Origin: Hydrogenophaga borbori
GTDB taxonomy: Bacteria; Pseudomonadota; Gammaproteobacteria; Burkholderiales; Burkholderiaceae_C
Reading direction: 5' to 3'
DNA length: 64,000 nucleotides
NCBI RefSeq assembly: GCF_003417535.1
Contig: NZ_QVLS01000008.1
Coordinates: forward strand, 186,001 to 250,000
The notes beneath the pieces were generated by a model, which worked only from the letters and a program-made list of their open reading frames with translations, was not told the origin of the DNA and made no database searches. The position numbers were made by a program, and so were the translations under genes. Positions 9,200 through 23,396 of this stretch are shown here, piece after piece (position 1 is the first letter of the stretch; each line of letters opens with the position of its first letter).

Positions 9200-11527
9200 A
9201 TGCGCCCCTCCACCCCCATCGCCTCGCTGCCGGCGCCCGTCGCGGTGTTCGGCCGCTGGGGCCTGTTCTGGGGCGCGATGCTGCTCGCCGCCGCGCTGGC
9301 GGGTTTTGCCAACGGCTTGGGCCGCGTCGACCTCGCGCTCACCGACCAGATCGCCGCGCTCGACACGCGGCCGGTCTCGCCCGAGGTGCTGGTGGTCGCC
9401 ATCGACGAGCGCAGCCTTGCCACGCTGGGCCGCTGGCCCTGGCGGCGCGCCGTGCACGCGGCCCTGCTGGACCAGCTGTCCACCCAGGGGGTGCGGGCCA
9501 TCGGTCTGAACCTGCTGCTGGGCGACGCCGACACCGCGTACCCGGGGGACGACGAGCGCCTGGCGGGCGCCATGCGCCGGGCCGCACGGGTGGTGCTGCC
9601 GATGTACGCGCAGTGGCCCGACGGGTTGCGCGTCGAACCCGCGCTGCCCCTGCCGGTGCTGCGCGAGGCGGCGCACGGCCTGGGCCATGTCCACGTCGAG
9701 CTCGACGACGACGGCGTGGCGCGCAGCGTCTTCCTGCGAGAAGGCGCGGGGGGCCAGCGCTGGGACCACTGGGCGCTGGCCCTGCTGGCCGCCGGCGGCG
9801 AGGCCGTGGACCCGGCGCGCCTGCCCGGCGCGCGCCGCGGTGCCGCGCCGGCAGCGGACGCGGGCGTCTGGCGGCGCGACCACCACGCGCTCATTCCCTA
9901 CGCGGGGCCGCCGCAGCGGGTGGCGCGCGTGTCGTACATCGACCTGCTCGAAGGCCGCGTGCCGACCGAGCAACTGCAGGGCCGCTACCTGCTGATCGGC
10001 GCCACCGCGGCCAGCCTGGGCAACGGCTACGCCACGCCGATGGCCAGCCACGACAGCCTCATGCCCGGCGTCGAGGTCTCGGCCCAACTGCTGGATGCGC
10101 TGCGCCAGGGCGTGCACCGGCGCGCCGCCACGCCCTGGGAGAACGCCGCGTTCAGCGCGCTGCCGGTGCTGCTGGCGGCGCTGGCGCTCACGCGCTGGCC
10201 GCCGCGGCGCGCGCTGTGGTCGCTGCTGGGCCTGGTGCTGCTGGTGGCGGTCTCGGCCTGGCTGCTGCGCCGCGCGGCGGGCGTGCAGGTGGCGCCGCTC
10301 GCGGCGCTGCTGGGCCTGGCGCTGGCCTACCCGGCCTGGGCCTGGTTCCGCCTCGACGCGGTGGTGCGCTACCTCGGCGGCGAGTTCCGCCAGGCCCAGC
10401 GCGGCGGCGTGCTCGCCGCGCCGCTGCCGGCCACCGGGGGCGGCGATCCGCTGGACCGCCAGATGCGCGCCATGGCCAGTGGCGTGCAGCAGCTGCGCGC
10501 GCTGCAGCGGCTCGTGCACGACAGCCTGGACAGCCTGGGCGACGCGGTGCTGGTGCTCGACGCCCAGGGCCGCGTGCGGCTCGCCAACGCCGCCGCCGCG
10601 CGCTACTTCGGCGACGCCGAGCAGGGCCTGCGCGACCAGCCCCTGCACGGGCTGCTGGCCGCGCGCCTCACGCTGGCCGACCGCTCGCCGCTGCCGGAGC
10701 TGCGCGCCGCGCTGCAGGGGCGCGGCGGCCTCTGGCACGTGATGGACGCGCAGCGGCGCGACCTGGTGCTCAAGTGCCACCCGCGCCTGTCGGTGGACGG
10801 TCGCCTGGACGGCAGCATCGTCAGCCTGATCGACATCTCCAGCGTGCAGCAGGCGCAGCGCCAGCGTGAGGAGGCCCTGCGCTTCCTCTCGCACGACATG
10901 CGCGCGCCGCAGTCGGCCATCCTCACCTTGCTCGAACTCGAGCGCCTGGAGCCCGGCGCCGACCCGCGGGTGCTGGAGCGCATCGAGGCCCACGCGCGCC
11001 GCGCGCTCGCGCTGGCCGAAGACTTCGTGCAGCTGGCGCGCGCGCAGTCCGACGCCTTCGAGACCGAGGCGGTGGACCTGAGCGACGTGCTCATCGACGC
11101 CGCCGACCGCCACTGGGACCAGGCGCGCGCGCTCTCGGTGGAGATCCTCACCGAAACGCCCCCCGCGCCGAGCTGGTGCCGCGCCGACCGCGAGCTGCTC
11201 ACGCGCGCCGTGGGCAACCTGATCGACAACGCGCTCAAGTACGGCCCGCGCGGCGGGCAGGTGCGCTGCCGCCTGGCGCGCGAAGGCGAGCGCCACGTGA
11301 TCACCGTGATCGACCAGGGGCCGGGCGTGGCGCCCGAGGACCGGGCGGACCTGTTCGACCCCTTCAAGCGCCTGGGCCGCGAGGCCCGCACGCGCGGCGC
11401 CGGCCTGGGCCTGGCCTTCGTGCAGGCCGTGGTGGCGCGCCACCGCGGCAGCGCGCAGGTGGGCGGTGTGTCGGGCGAGGGCGCCGAATTCCGCCTCGAG
11501 CTGCCGGCGCTCGAGGTCGAGGACTAG
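9200..11527 (+). CDS. CHASE2-domain sensor histidine kinase
   Basis: A 775-residue membrane kinase. A membrane segment near residues 25-45 precedes an extracytoplasmic CHASE2 domain (motifs VLVVAIDERSLATLGRWPW and YLLIGATAASLGNGYATP). Three further membrane spans follow at about 315-385 and then a PAS-like domain (DSLGDAVLVLDAQGRV). The phospho-acceptor helix reads FLSHDMRAPQSAI, with Met and Ala-Pro-Gln replacing the usual LRTPL. The ATPase domain has NLIDNALKYGP, DQGPGV and GAGLGLAFV. The ATG lies 22 bases after the FecR gene stop, so regulator, FecR protein and kinase form one operon. The signal sensed is unknown. Confidence 0.9.
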   Translation: MRPSTPIASLPAPVAVFGRWGLFWGAMLLAAALAGFANGLGRVDLALTDQIAALDTRPVSPEVLVVAIDERSLATLGRWPWRRAVHAALLDQLSTQGVRAIGLNLLLGDADTAYPGDDERLAGAMRRAARVVLPMYAQWPDGLRVEPALPLPVLREAAHGLGHVHVELDDDGVARSVFLREGAGGQRWDHWALALLAAGGEAVDPARLPGARRGAAPAADAGVWRRDHHALIPYAGPPQRVARVSYIDLLEGRVPTEQLQGRYLLIGATAASLGNGYATPMASHDSLMPGVEVSAQLLDALRQGVHRRAATPWENAAFSALPVLLAALALTRWPPRRALWSLLGLVLLVAVSAWLLRRAAGVQVAPLAALLGLALAYPAWAWFRLDAVVRYLGGEFRQAQRGGVLAAPLPATGGGDPLDRQMRAMASGVQQLRALQRLVHDSLDSLGDAVLVLDAQGRVRLANAAAARYFGDAEQGLRDQPLHGLLAARLTLADRSPLPELRAALQGRGGLWHVMDAQRRDLVLKCHPRLSVDGRLDGSIVSLIDISSVQQAQRQREEALRFLSHDMRAPQSAILTLLELERLEPGADPRVLERIEAHARRALALAEDFVQLARAQSDAFETEAVDLSDVLIDAADRHWDQARALSVEILTETPPAPSWCRADRELLTRAVGNLIDNALKYGPRGGQVRCRLAREGERHVITVIDQGPGVAPEDRADLFDPFKRLGREARTRGAGLGLAFVQAVVARHRGSAQVGGVSGEGAEFRLELPALEVED

Positions 11528-11600
11528 GCGCCCAGGCAGGGCCGGCAAGGGTCGCCAGGCCCCGTTCCGTGACGGGTTGAACGCCCCCGCGCGGGGCCAC

Positions 11601-11616
11601 TGTCAAACATTGTCAA
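11601..11616 (+). promoter_or_regulatory. Direct repeat TGTCAA, exactly 10 bases apart
   Basis: TGTCAA occurs at 11601 and again at 11611, one helical turn apart, in the 295-base gap between the CHASE2 kinase gene and the giant surface gene. OmpR/PhoB-type regulators typically bind direct half-sites spaced this way, and such a regulator is encoded at 6785-7507. An ATGAA-5-TTCAT inverted repeat follows at 11631-11645. The rest of the gap holds the hairpin at 11729-11750 and no gene I can support. Regulatory role is inference. Confidence 0.4.
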
Positions 11617-11728
11617 TTCGCTGGCGCGCGATGAAACGGCTTCATACATTCGCGCCGCACTGAGCCGAGCGCCCGCCACGACGGCGGCGTGTTCGCCCGA
11701 CGTTTCCCCTTTCACCGGAAGGTGTCCA

Positions 11729-11750
11729 CACCGCGGTTGCGACCGCGGTG
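11729..11750 (+). promoter_or_regulatory. Perfect 9-base-pair hairpin (CACCGCGGT / TGCG loop) ahead of the giant gene
   Basis: CACCGCGGT and ACCGCGGTG flank a TGCG tetraloop, 73 bases before the ATG of the surface-protein gene. No T-run follows, so it is not an obvious terminator; it lies where the 5' leader of the giant mRNA would be and could stabilise or regulate it, or serve as an attenuator. Confidence 0.45.
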
Positions 11751-11822
11751 AGGGGGCGTTCGTGCGTCCGCCGCGCGCGGGCGCGGGCGGCGTGGTTTCG
11801 GTGCACGAACCGAAGCAGACAC

Positions 11823-14800
11823 ATGAAGCCCTACCGAACGTCGATGCCGCAGCGCGCGCTGCGCCGCGCCCTGCTCACCGCGGCCCTTGGCCTGATGGCA
11901 CTGGGCAGCGCGCACGCCCAGCTCATCATCTCCAGCATCCCCGACGCCCCGGACCCGGTGCCCGCGGGCGGCACCGTCACCTACACGGTGCGCGTGGCCG
12001 AAACCAACGGCACGCCGCTCGCGGGCGGCGCCTTCAGCTTCAGCGTGCCGGCCAACGGCCAGTACGCCGGCACCGGCGCGCTGCCCCCGGGCGTGAGCTG
12101 CAGCGGCATGGCCGAGGGCCAGGCCGGTCCGGGCCTGCTGAGCTGCACCGGCATCGCCCTCGGCCCCAACGCGGTGGCGCAGGTCCCGCTGCGCGTGCGC
12201 TCCACCCTGCAGGGCACGCTGTCGGTGACGGCCACGCCCACGCCGGGCGGCGCGGCGCAGACCGAGCTGACCACCGTCAACGCCGGTGCCGACCTGGACC
12301 TGTCGCTCAGCGCGCCGGCCAACGCCCCCGCCGGCAGCACGCAGAGCGTGGTGCTCTCCGTGACCAACCACGGGCCCGACCCCTCGCCCAGCTCGCTGCT
12401 GAGCTACAGCATCCCGCCGGGCTTCGCGCTCACGGGCACGCCCGCGGGCTGCTCGCTGGCCGGCGGCACGCTGAACTGCAACCTCGGCGCCATCGCCGTC
12501 AATGGCTCGCGCAGCGTCACCGTCAGCGGCATCGTGGGCGTCGGCGGTGGCTCCACGCTCACGCACACGGCCGACATCGCCGCCACGGGCGGCGTGGGCG
12601 ACGGCGTGTCCGACAACAACACGCGCAGCACCAACACCTTGGTGGCGCCGGGCAGCACCGTGTCGGTGGGCAAGACCAAGTCGGCCAGCGATCCGGTGGC
12701 CACCGGTACGGCCTTCAACTTCACGCTCGCGCCGCGCTACAGCGGCGACTACCCCACGGGCGTGCAGGTGCTCGACAACCTGCCCGCGGCCTTCTGCTTC
12801 GCGGGCGGCGCCACCAGCTTCACCAGCGGCGCCTGGAGCTGCACCGCGTCCAGCGCCTGCCCCACGGCCGCGCCGGTGGTGTCGTGCACGCGCAGCGGCG
12901 GCGGGGCCGCCGGGGCCAACGTGGACCTGGGCAGCATCGTGATTCCGGTGCAGGCCATCGCCACCGGCGCGGGGGTGGTCAACACCGCCACCATCTCGGC
13001 GCCGGGCGCCACCCCGGCCAACGGATCGGTGGCCACCACCGTGATCGATCCGGTGTCGGACCTGCGCGCCAACAAGGCCAAGAGCTGGCTGCAGGCCGCC
13101 GTGCCGCTGAACACCCCGTTCGACTACACGCTGTCCACCACCAACCTCGGGCCCACGCCCTTCCCGGCCAGCGGCACGCTCACCATCACCGATACGCTGC
13201 CCATGGGCCTGCGGCTCAACGGCATCGCCGCGCCGACGGCATTCAACTGCAGCTCCAGCGCGGGCACCAGCTTTCCGCAGGCCGGCCCGGTCACGGTCAC
13301 CTGCACCAGCAGCAACCTGGCGCTGGCGGTCGACGCCACCACGCCGGGCATCGCGCTCACCGTGCAGGCCACCAGCACGGGCGGCGTGCTCACCAACACC
13401 GCCTGCGTGGCCAGCACCGGCGGGCCGGTGGACGACAACGCGCCGAACAACTGCGCCTCGGTGGGCGTCACGCCGCAGACGGGCGTCGACCTGGCCGACG
13501 TCTCCGCGCTCAAGCGCGTGATCGGCGCCGGCGACGCGCCCGGCAACCGCCAGCTCGCGGGCCAAGCCGTGCTGTGGGAGATCGAGGTCGTCAACGCCGG
13601 CCCGGCCACGGCCACCAACGTGGTCGTCACCGACGTGTTCGACAGCGCCTTCAACGCCTCGCCGGCCGACTACAGCCTGAGCACCCTGCCGGGCAGCGCC
13701 ACCTTCGGCAGCTGCGGCGTGGTGGCGACCTCCAGCCACCTGGCGCTCGACAACTGCAGCATCGCCAGCCTGCCGGCCTGCACCCCGGGCCTGGACTGCC
13801 CGCGCATCCGCGTCAGCGCGCGCCACTTCGGCAATGGCACCGCGGCCGACAACGCCTTCGAGGTCATCAACTCGGCCTTCGTGCTCGCCCAGCAGCAGGG
13901 CGACCCGGACCTCAACAACAACAACTCGGCCAACGCCACCGCCTACTACACGGCGCGCGCCGACGTGGCGGTGAGCAAATCGGACAACCCCGACCCGGTG
14001 CCCGCGGGCCAGGTGCTCACCTACACCATCACCGCGAGCAACCCCTCGGCCACCAGCGCCAGCCGCGCCTATGGCGTCTCCATCACCGACACGCTGCCGA
14101 TCGGCGTGGTCTTCCTCTCGGCCACGCCCAGCGGCGGCGGCAGCTGCACCACCGCGCCGGCCGCGGGCGCCACCACCACGGCGGGCAACCGCACCCTGGT
14201 CTGCAGCTGGGCCTCCATCGCGCGCGGCGCGCAGGAGACGGTGAGCCTGCGCGTGCGGCCCCTGGCCTCGCACAGCGTGGTCGGCGGCGGCAGCGGCAGC
14301 ATCAGCAACACGGTGAGCGTGGCCACCACCACGCCCGAGATCGCCGGCGGCGCGGCCAACAACAGCGCCACCCAGCCGACGGCCGTGACCGCGCCGGTGT
14401 TCGACCTGCTGGTCAACAAGACGGACGACGCCGACCCGGTGGACGTGGGCGACGACGTGACCTACACCGTCACCGCCACCAACAACGGGGCGTCCACGGC
14501 CGAGAACGTGGTGCTCACCGACACCCTGCCCGCGGGCGCGGGCGCGCCCACCTTCGTCGAGGTGGTGGCGCCGCTGCCCCCGGGCGTGAGCTGCAACACC
14601 GCCGGCGTCACGGCGGGCGCGGCCGGCGGCAGCATCGTCTGCACCATCGCGCAGATCGGCGGCACCGGCGCCGGCTCCACCGGCGAGCCATCCAGCGTGG
14701 CGGTGCGCATCCGCCTGCGCGGCGCCGACAAGGGCCAGTACACCAACCAGGCCAGCGTGGCCCTGGCCGATCCGACCCTGAACGCGCTCGACTCGCAGCC

Positions 14801-17800
14801 CGGCAACAACAGCAAGGGCGAGCCGACCACCTTCCGCTTCAAGGCCGACGTGCAGGTGGTGTCCAAGCGCGCGGTGCGCCCGGGCAGCACCACCGCCATC
14901 ACCGAGGTGGCGTCTTCGCAGACCTTCGACTGGCTGGTCGATGTGCGCAACAACGGCCCGCAGGCCGCCGAGACCACCAGTTTCACCGATGCCCTGCCCG
15001 CGGGCCTGGTGCTCGCCAGCGCGCCCAGCTTCACCATCACCGCCGGCAGCTTCACGCCCGCCGCCGTGAGCTGCACGGGCGTGGCCGGCGACACCGCCGT
15101 GAGCTGCGCCATCGCCAGCATGCCGGCCAACGGCACGGCCACGGTGCGCATCCCCGTGCGCTTCAGTGGCGCGCCGGCCAACGGCACGGTGCTCACCAAC
15201 ACCGCGCGCCTCGTCACCACCGGCTCGGGCGACAGCAACGGCGGCGCCGACCCGAACGGCGGCAACAACTTCAACAGCGGCAGCGTGACGGTGCAGACCT
15301 CGGGCGTCAGCGGCCGCGTCTACCACGACCGCAACGCCAACGGCCACAGCGAGGGCGGCGAGCCCGGCGTGGCGGCCACGGTCACGCTCACCGGCACCGA
15401 CCAGTGGGGCGCGCCGGTGAGCCTCAGCACCACCGCCGACCCGGTGACGGGGGCTTACCACTTCGACGTGCCGCCGGGCACCTACACGCTTGCGCTCACG
15501 CGCCCCGGCGGCTGGCTGCCGGGCCTCACCCAGGCCGGCGGCGTCAGCGGCGCGGGCTCCAGCCCGGGCACGGTGCCCACCAGCGGCGCCGGCGTCACCG
15601 CGGGGCCCAACGGCTCGGACGCGCCGCTGATCCAGACCATCGTGCTCGACGGCGCCGGCGCCGCGTCCACCAACAACTGGTTCGCGCTGCTGCGCGCCGC
15701 CAGCCTGGCCGGCAGCGTCTACCTCGACCAGGGCCTGGCCAACGGTCAACGCGACCCGGGTGAGAGCGGCGTCGCGGGTGTGGCGGTGGCCATCACCGGC
15801 ACCGACTTCTACGGCAACGCCGTCACGCGCGCGCTGACCACCGACGCCGACGGCCGCTACGCCGTCACCGATCTGCTGCCCGGCAGCTACCAGATCGACG
15901 AGACCCAGCCCGCCGACCTCGCCGATGGCGCCGAGCACCTGGGCAGCGTGGGCGGCGCGCCGCGCGGCAGCGCCAACCCCGGTGGCGTGAACGACCGCTT
16001 CGGCGGCGTCACGCTCGGCTCGGAAGAGGCTGGCGCGGACTACGACTTCGGCGAACTCGGCGGCCAGCTCGGCGGCCACGTCTACGTCGACCGCGACAAC
16101 GACGGCCAGCGAGACCCGGGCGAGCCCGGCATCGCGGGCGTCACCATCACCCTCAGCGGCACGGCGGCCAACGGCGTGGTGGTGAACCGCACGGCGGTGA
16201 CCGATGCCACCGGCCGCTTCCAGTTCGACGGCCTGCTGCCCTCCGACGCCAGCGGCTACACACTCACCGAGACCCAGCCCGCCGCCTACGGCGACGGCCT
16301 CGACACGGCCGGCCAGGTGAACGGCGCGCCCATGGGCCAGGCCGGCAACGACCTCATCACCGGCATCGTGCACCTCGGCGGCGCGGGCGACGGCTACCTG
16401 TTCGGCGAGCGCGCCGCCTCCATCGAGGGCAGCGTGTTCAACGACGTGGCCGGCAACGGCGTGCGTGAGCCCGGCGACCTGCCGCTGGCGGGCGTGACCA
16501 TCACCCTCACGGGCACCGACGCCGACGGCCACCCGGTCACGCGCACCGTGACCACGGGCGCCGACGGCAGCTACCGCTTCGACGACCTGCCGCTGTCCGA
16601 TGGCGCGGGCTACACCCTCACCCAGACCCAGCCGCCGGGCTACGCCCAGGGCGGCGAGTCGGTGGGATCGCTGGGCGGCAGCGTGCCCGGCCCCAACACC
16701 CTGGTGGTGCCGCTGACCACGCCCGGCGCGCAGGGCACCGGCTATGACTTTTGGGAGCGCGCGCTGGCGCCCTCCACGCTGAGCGGCACTGTCTGGCAGG
16801 ACAGCGACAACGACCGCCAACGCTCGCCCAGCGAGCCCGTGAAGGCCGGCTGGACGGTGGAGCTGCTGGTCTGCGCCGACGGCAGCGCCAGCTGCGCGCC
16901 GGCGGACATGATCGTGCTCGACAGCCGCCTCACCGCGTCCGACGGCAGCTACCGCTTCGAGCAGCTGGTGCCGGGCGACTACCACCTGCGTTTTCGCACG
17001 CCCTCGGGGCAGGTGATCGGCGGCGCCTGGCCGACCGACCCGGTGCTCAACGCCGCTGGTGGCGCGCACCCGACCACGCCGGGCATGCGCCCGCTGCCGA
17101 TGATCCCGGTGCCCATCGGCGCCGGCATGGCCGTGGTCAACCAGGACCTGCCCCTGGACCCCAGCGGCATCGTCTACGACAGCGTGACCACGCAGCCCGT
17201 GCCCGGCGCGGTGGTGGAGTTCCGTGGCCCGCCCGGCTTCGATCCCGCGCTGCACCTGTTGGGCGGCAGCGCCAGCGTGACCACGGCGGCCGACGGGCTC
17301 TACCAGTTCTTCCTCATGCCCGGCGCGCCGGCGGGGGAGTACACGCTGGTCGTCACGCCGCCCGGCGGCTACGTCAACTCGGCCACGCACCTGCCCTCGG
17401 CCGGGCCGCTGAACGCGCAGACCTGCACCGCGCCCGCCGGCGTGGTGGACCCGGTGCCGGGCGACCCCTGCGTGGTGTCCACGCCCACGCCGCTGCCCGG
17501 CGTGCCCTCGCCGTACTTCCTGAGCGTGCTGTTCCCGGGGGGCGGCGCGCAGAACGTGGTCAACAACCACCTGCCGCTGGACCCGGTGGGGGGCTCGCTC
17601 ATCGAGCTGCGCAAGACCACGCCCAAGCTCACCGTGAAGAAGGGCGAGCTGGTGCCCTACGTGATCACCGCGCGCAACACCCGCGCGGTCGCCCTGGCCG
17701 ACGTGGTCCTGGTCGACACCCTGCCGCCGGGCTTCAAGTTCGTCACCGGTTCGCTCACCGTGCAGCGGCTGCCGGGCGGCGCCGTCGAGCCCGTGGTGCC

Positions 17801-18611
17801 GGTGGTCGAAGGCCGCCGCCTCACGCTGCCGCCGCGCGCCTTCGCGCCGAGCGAGACCCTGCGCGTGTCCATGGTGCTCGGCGTGGGCACCGGGGTGGGT
17901 GAGGGCGTCTACGTGAACCAGGTGCTGGCCCAGCAATCGGCCACGCAGGCCGCGCTGTCCAACACCGCCACCGCCTCGGTGCGCGTGGTGCCCGACGCGC
18001 TGTTCGACTGCACCGACGTGATCGGCAAGGTCTACGACGACCGCAACGCCAACGGCTACCAGGACGAGGGCGAGCCCGGCCTGCCGAACGTGCGCCTGGC
18101 CACGGTCAATGGCCTGCTGGTCACCACCGATCCGCAGGGGCGCTACCACATCGCCTGCGCGGCGGTGCCCAAGGAGGGCACGGGCAGCAACATCGTGCTC
18201 AAGCTGGACGAGCGCACGCTGCCCTCGGGCTACCGCGTGACCACCGAGAACCCGGCGGCCGAGCGCGCCACGCGCGGCAAGTTCGTGAAGATCAACTTCG
18301 GCACCACGGTGCACCGCGTGGTGCGCCTGGCGCTGCGCGCCGAGGCCTTCGAGCCCGGCGCCACCGCGCTCAAGCCGGCCTTCGCGGCCGAGCTGCCGAA
18401 GGCCATCGCGGCCCTGGCCGAACGCCCCTCGGTGCTGCGCCTGGCCTACCGCGCCGCGCCGGGCGAGGCGCCCGAACTGGCCGAGGCCCGCGCCCGCGCC
18501 GTGAAGGCCGATCTGCTCGAGCGCTGGCGCCGCCACGGCGCCGCGCAGCCGAGCCCCCTGTTCAACCTGGACATCGAGGTCGAGCACGTGTCGCCCTCCG
18601 TCGCCCCCTGA
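11823..18611 (+). CDS. Giant surface protein with DUF11 and SdrD-B/Cna-B-like repeats
   Basis: A 2262-residue exported protein. The signal peptide ends at about residue 32 (LGSAHA). Residues about 35-1160 are a string of DUF11-type Ig-like repeats, each ending in phrases such as VVLTDTLPAGAG or FTDALPAGLVLAS. From about 1163 on there are at least six SdrD-B-like modules beginning GRVYHDRNANG (1163), GSVYLDQG (1298), GHVYVDRDNDGQ (1418), GSVFNDVAGNG (1536), GTVWQDSDNDRQ (1655) and GKVYDDRNANG (2067); several have Ca2+-loop-like DxDxD patterns. A DUF11 unit recurs near 1926. The last 80 residues resemble a worn OmpA-like domain. No LPXTG sorting signal is seen. Eleven bases separate it from the OmpA/barrel gene, so the pair is almost certainly one surface system. 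Confidence 0.88.
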   Translation: MKPYRTSMPQRALRRALLTAALGLMALGSAHAQLIISSIPDAPDPVPAGGTVTYTVRVAETNGTPLAGGAFSFSVPANGQYAGTGALPPGVSCSGMAEGQAGPGLLSCTGIALGPNAVAQVPLRVRSTLQGTLSVTATPTPGGAAQTELTTVNAGADLDLSLSAPANAPAGSTQSVVLSVTNHGPDPSPSSLLSYSIPPGFALTGTPAGCSLAGGTLNCNLGAIAVNGSRSVTVSGIVGVGGGSTLTHTADIAATGGVGDGVSDNNTRSTNTLVAPGSTVSVGKTKSASDPVATGTAFNFTLAPRYSGDYPTGVQVLDNLPAAFCFAGGATSFTSGAWSCTASSACPTAAPVVSCTRSGGGAAGANVDLGSIVIPVQAIATGAGVVNTATISAPGATPANGSVATTVIDPVSDLRANKAKSWLQAAVPLNTPFDYTLSTTNLGPTPFPASGTLTITDTLPMGLRLNGIAAPTAFNCSSSAGTSFPQAGPVTVTCTSSNLALAVDATTPGIALTVQATSTGGVLTNTACVASTGGPVDDNAPNNCASVGVTPQTGVDLADVSALKRVIGAGDAPGNRQLAGQAVLWEIEVVNAGPATATNVVVTDVFDSAFNASPADYSLSTLPGSATFGSCGVVATSSHLALDNCSIASLPACTPGLDCPRIRVSARHFGNGTAADNAFEVINSAFVLAQQQGDPDLNNNNSANATAYYTARADVAVSKSDNPDPVPAGQVLTYTITASNPSATSASRAYGVSITDTLPIGVVFLSATPSGGGSCTTAPAAGATTTAGNRTLVCSWASIARGAQETVSLRVRPLASHSVVGGGSGSISNTVSVATTTPEIAGGAANNSATQPTAVTAPVFDLLVNKTDDADPVDVGDDVTYTVTATNNGASTAENVVLTDTLPAGAGAPTFVEVVAPLPPGVSCNTAGVTAGAAGGSIVCTIAQIGGTGAGSTGEPSSVAVRIRLRGADKGQYTNQASVALADPTLNALDSQPGNNSKGEPTTFRFKADVQVVSKRAVRPGSTTAITEVASSQTFDWLVDVRNNGPQAAETTSFTDALPAGLVLASAPSFTITAGSFTPAAVSCTGVAGDTAVSCAIASMPANGTATVRIPVRFSGAPANGTVLTNTARLVTTGSGDSNGGADPNGGNNFNSGSVTVQTSGVSGRVYHDRNANGHSEGGEPGVAATVTLTGTDQWGAPVSLSTTADPVTGAYHFDVPPGTYTLALTRPGGWLPGLTQAGGVSGAGSSPGTVPTSGAGVTAGPNGSDAPLIQTIVLDGAGAASTNNWFALLRAASLAGSVYLDQGLANGQRDPGESGVAGVAVAITGTDFYGNAVTRALTTDADGRYAVTDLLPGSYQIDETQPADLADGAEHLGSVGGAPRGSANPGGVNDRFGGVTLGSEEAGADYDFGELGGQLGGHVYVDRDNDGQRDPGEPGIAGVTITLSGTAANGVVVNRTAVTDATGRFQFDGLLPSDASGYTLTETQPAAYGDGLDTAGQVNGAPMGQAGNDLITGIVHLGGAGDGYLFGERAASIEGSVFNDVAGNGVREPGDLPLAGVTITLTGTDADGHPVTRTVTTGADGSYRFDDLPLSDGAGYTLTQTQPPGYAQGGESVGSLGGSVPGPNTLVVPLTTPGAQGTGYDFWERALAPSTLSGTVWQDSDNDRQRSPSEPVKAGWTVELLVCADGSASCAPADMIVLDSRLTASDGSYRFEQLVPGDYHLRFRTPSGQVIGGAWPTDPVLNAAGGAHPTTPGMRPLPMIPVPIGAGMAVVNQDLPLDPSGIVYDSVTTQPVPGAVVEFRGPPGFDPALHLLGGSASVTTAADGLYQFFLMPGAPAGEYTLVVTPPGGYVNSATHLPSAGPLNAQTCTAPAGVVDPVPGDPCVVSTPTPLPGVPSPYFLSVLFPGGGAQNVVNNHLPLDPVGGSLIELRKTTPKLTVKKGELVPYVITARNTRAVALADVVLVDTLPPGFKFVTGSLTVQRLPGGAVEPVVPVVEGRRLTLPPRAFAPSETLRVSMVLGVGTGVGEGVYVNQVLAQQSATQAALSNTATASVRVVPDALFDCTDVIGKVYDDRNANGYQDEGEPGLPNVRLATVNGLLVTTDPQGRYHIACAAVPKEGTGSNIVLKLDERTLPSGYRVTTENPAAERATRGKFVKINFGTTVHRVVRLALRAEAFEPGATALKPAFAAELPKAIAALAERPSVLRLAYRAAPGEAPELAEARARAVKADLLERWRRHGAAQPSPLFNLDIEVEHVSPSVAP

Positions 18612-18622
18612 CGGAGGACCGC

Positions 18623-22899
<4,277 letters not shown>

Positions 22900-22903
<4 letters not shown>

Positions 22904-23373
22904 ACACGCCTGCGCTGGTCACCGTCTTCCTGGATTTCGATGGTGTGCTGCACCCCGTGGGGGCGCCACGGGACTGGCTGCTCGACAAGGCCGGCATGCT
23001 GTCCGCCGCGCTCAAGGACCTGGAGGGCGTGGAAATCGTGGTGTCCAGCGGTTGGGCCGCCTACCACCCGCTGCCCGAGATCCAGGCCCTGTTCCAGCCC
23101 TGGCCTGCGCTGCAGGCCCGGGTGGTGGGCCGCACCGAGCCCTGGGCGCGGCCGCCGGGCCACGGCGCGGCCATGCCCGAGCGCGAGCGCCAGTGCCGCG
23201 ACTGGCTGCGCGCCAACGGGCGCTCGGCGCGCCACTGGCTGGCCATCGACAACCAGCGCCACCACTTCGCGGCGCGCGACCGGCTGGTGCTGGTGGACGG
23301 CCGCCAGGGCCTGCGGGTGGGCAACCTCTACCGGCTGGTGGAGATGATCCACCGGCTGCGGCGCGAGGCCTGA
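22900..23373 (+). CDS. Small HAD-like hydrolase
   Basis: About 157 residues with the HAD nucleophile motif FLDFDGVLHP at residues 8-17, a WAAYHPLPEI segment, HWLAIDNQRHHF as the acidic third motif, and VLVDGRQGLRVG near the end. It resembles the HAD domain found in bacterial proteins of unknown substrate. No ATG, GTG or TTG lies in frame upstream of motif I within the non-overlapping part; the only candidate is a CTG whose last two bases are the first two of the previous gene's TGA stop, preceded by GGGGAAG. The start is therefore uncertain. It faces the RraA-like gene tail to tail with 23 bases between. Confidence 0.7.
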
Positions 23374-23396
23374 GCAGGCGGACTTGAACGCGCGGC

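Noticed and set aside
11712..18587. Open frame of about 2290 codons on the minus strand opposite the giant surface gene, and a similar one at 18446-21556
   Set aside because: It mirrors the plus-strand gene throughout, gives low-complexity His/Arg/Gly-rich sequence and has no start signal; long antisense frames are expected in DNA with G/C at most third positions.
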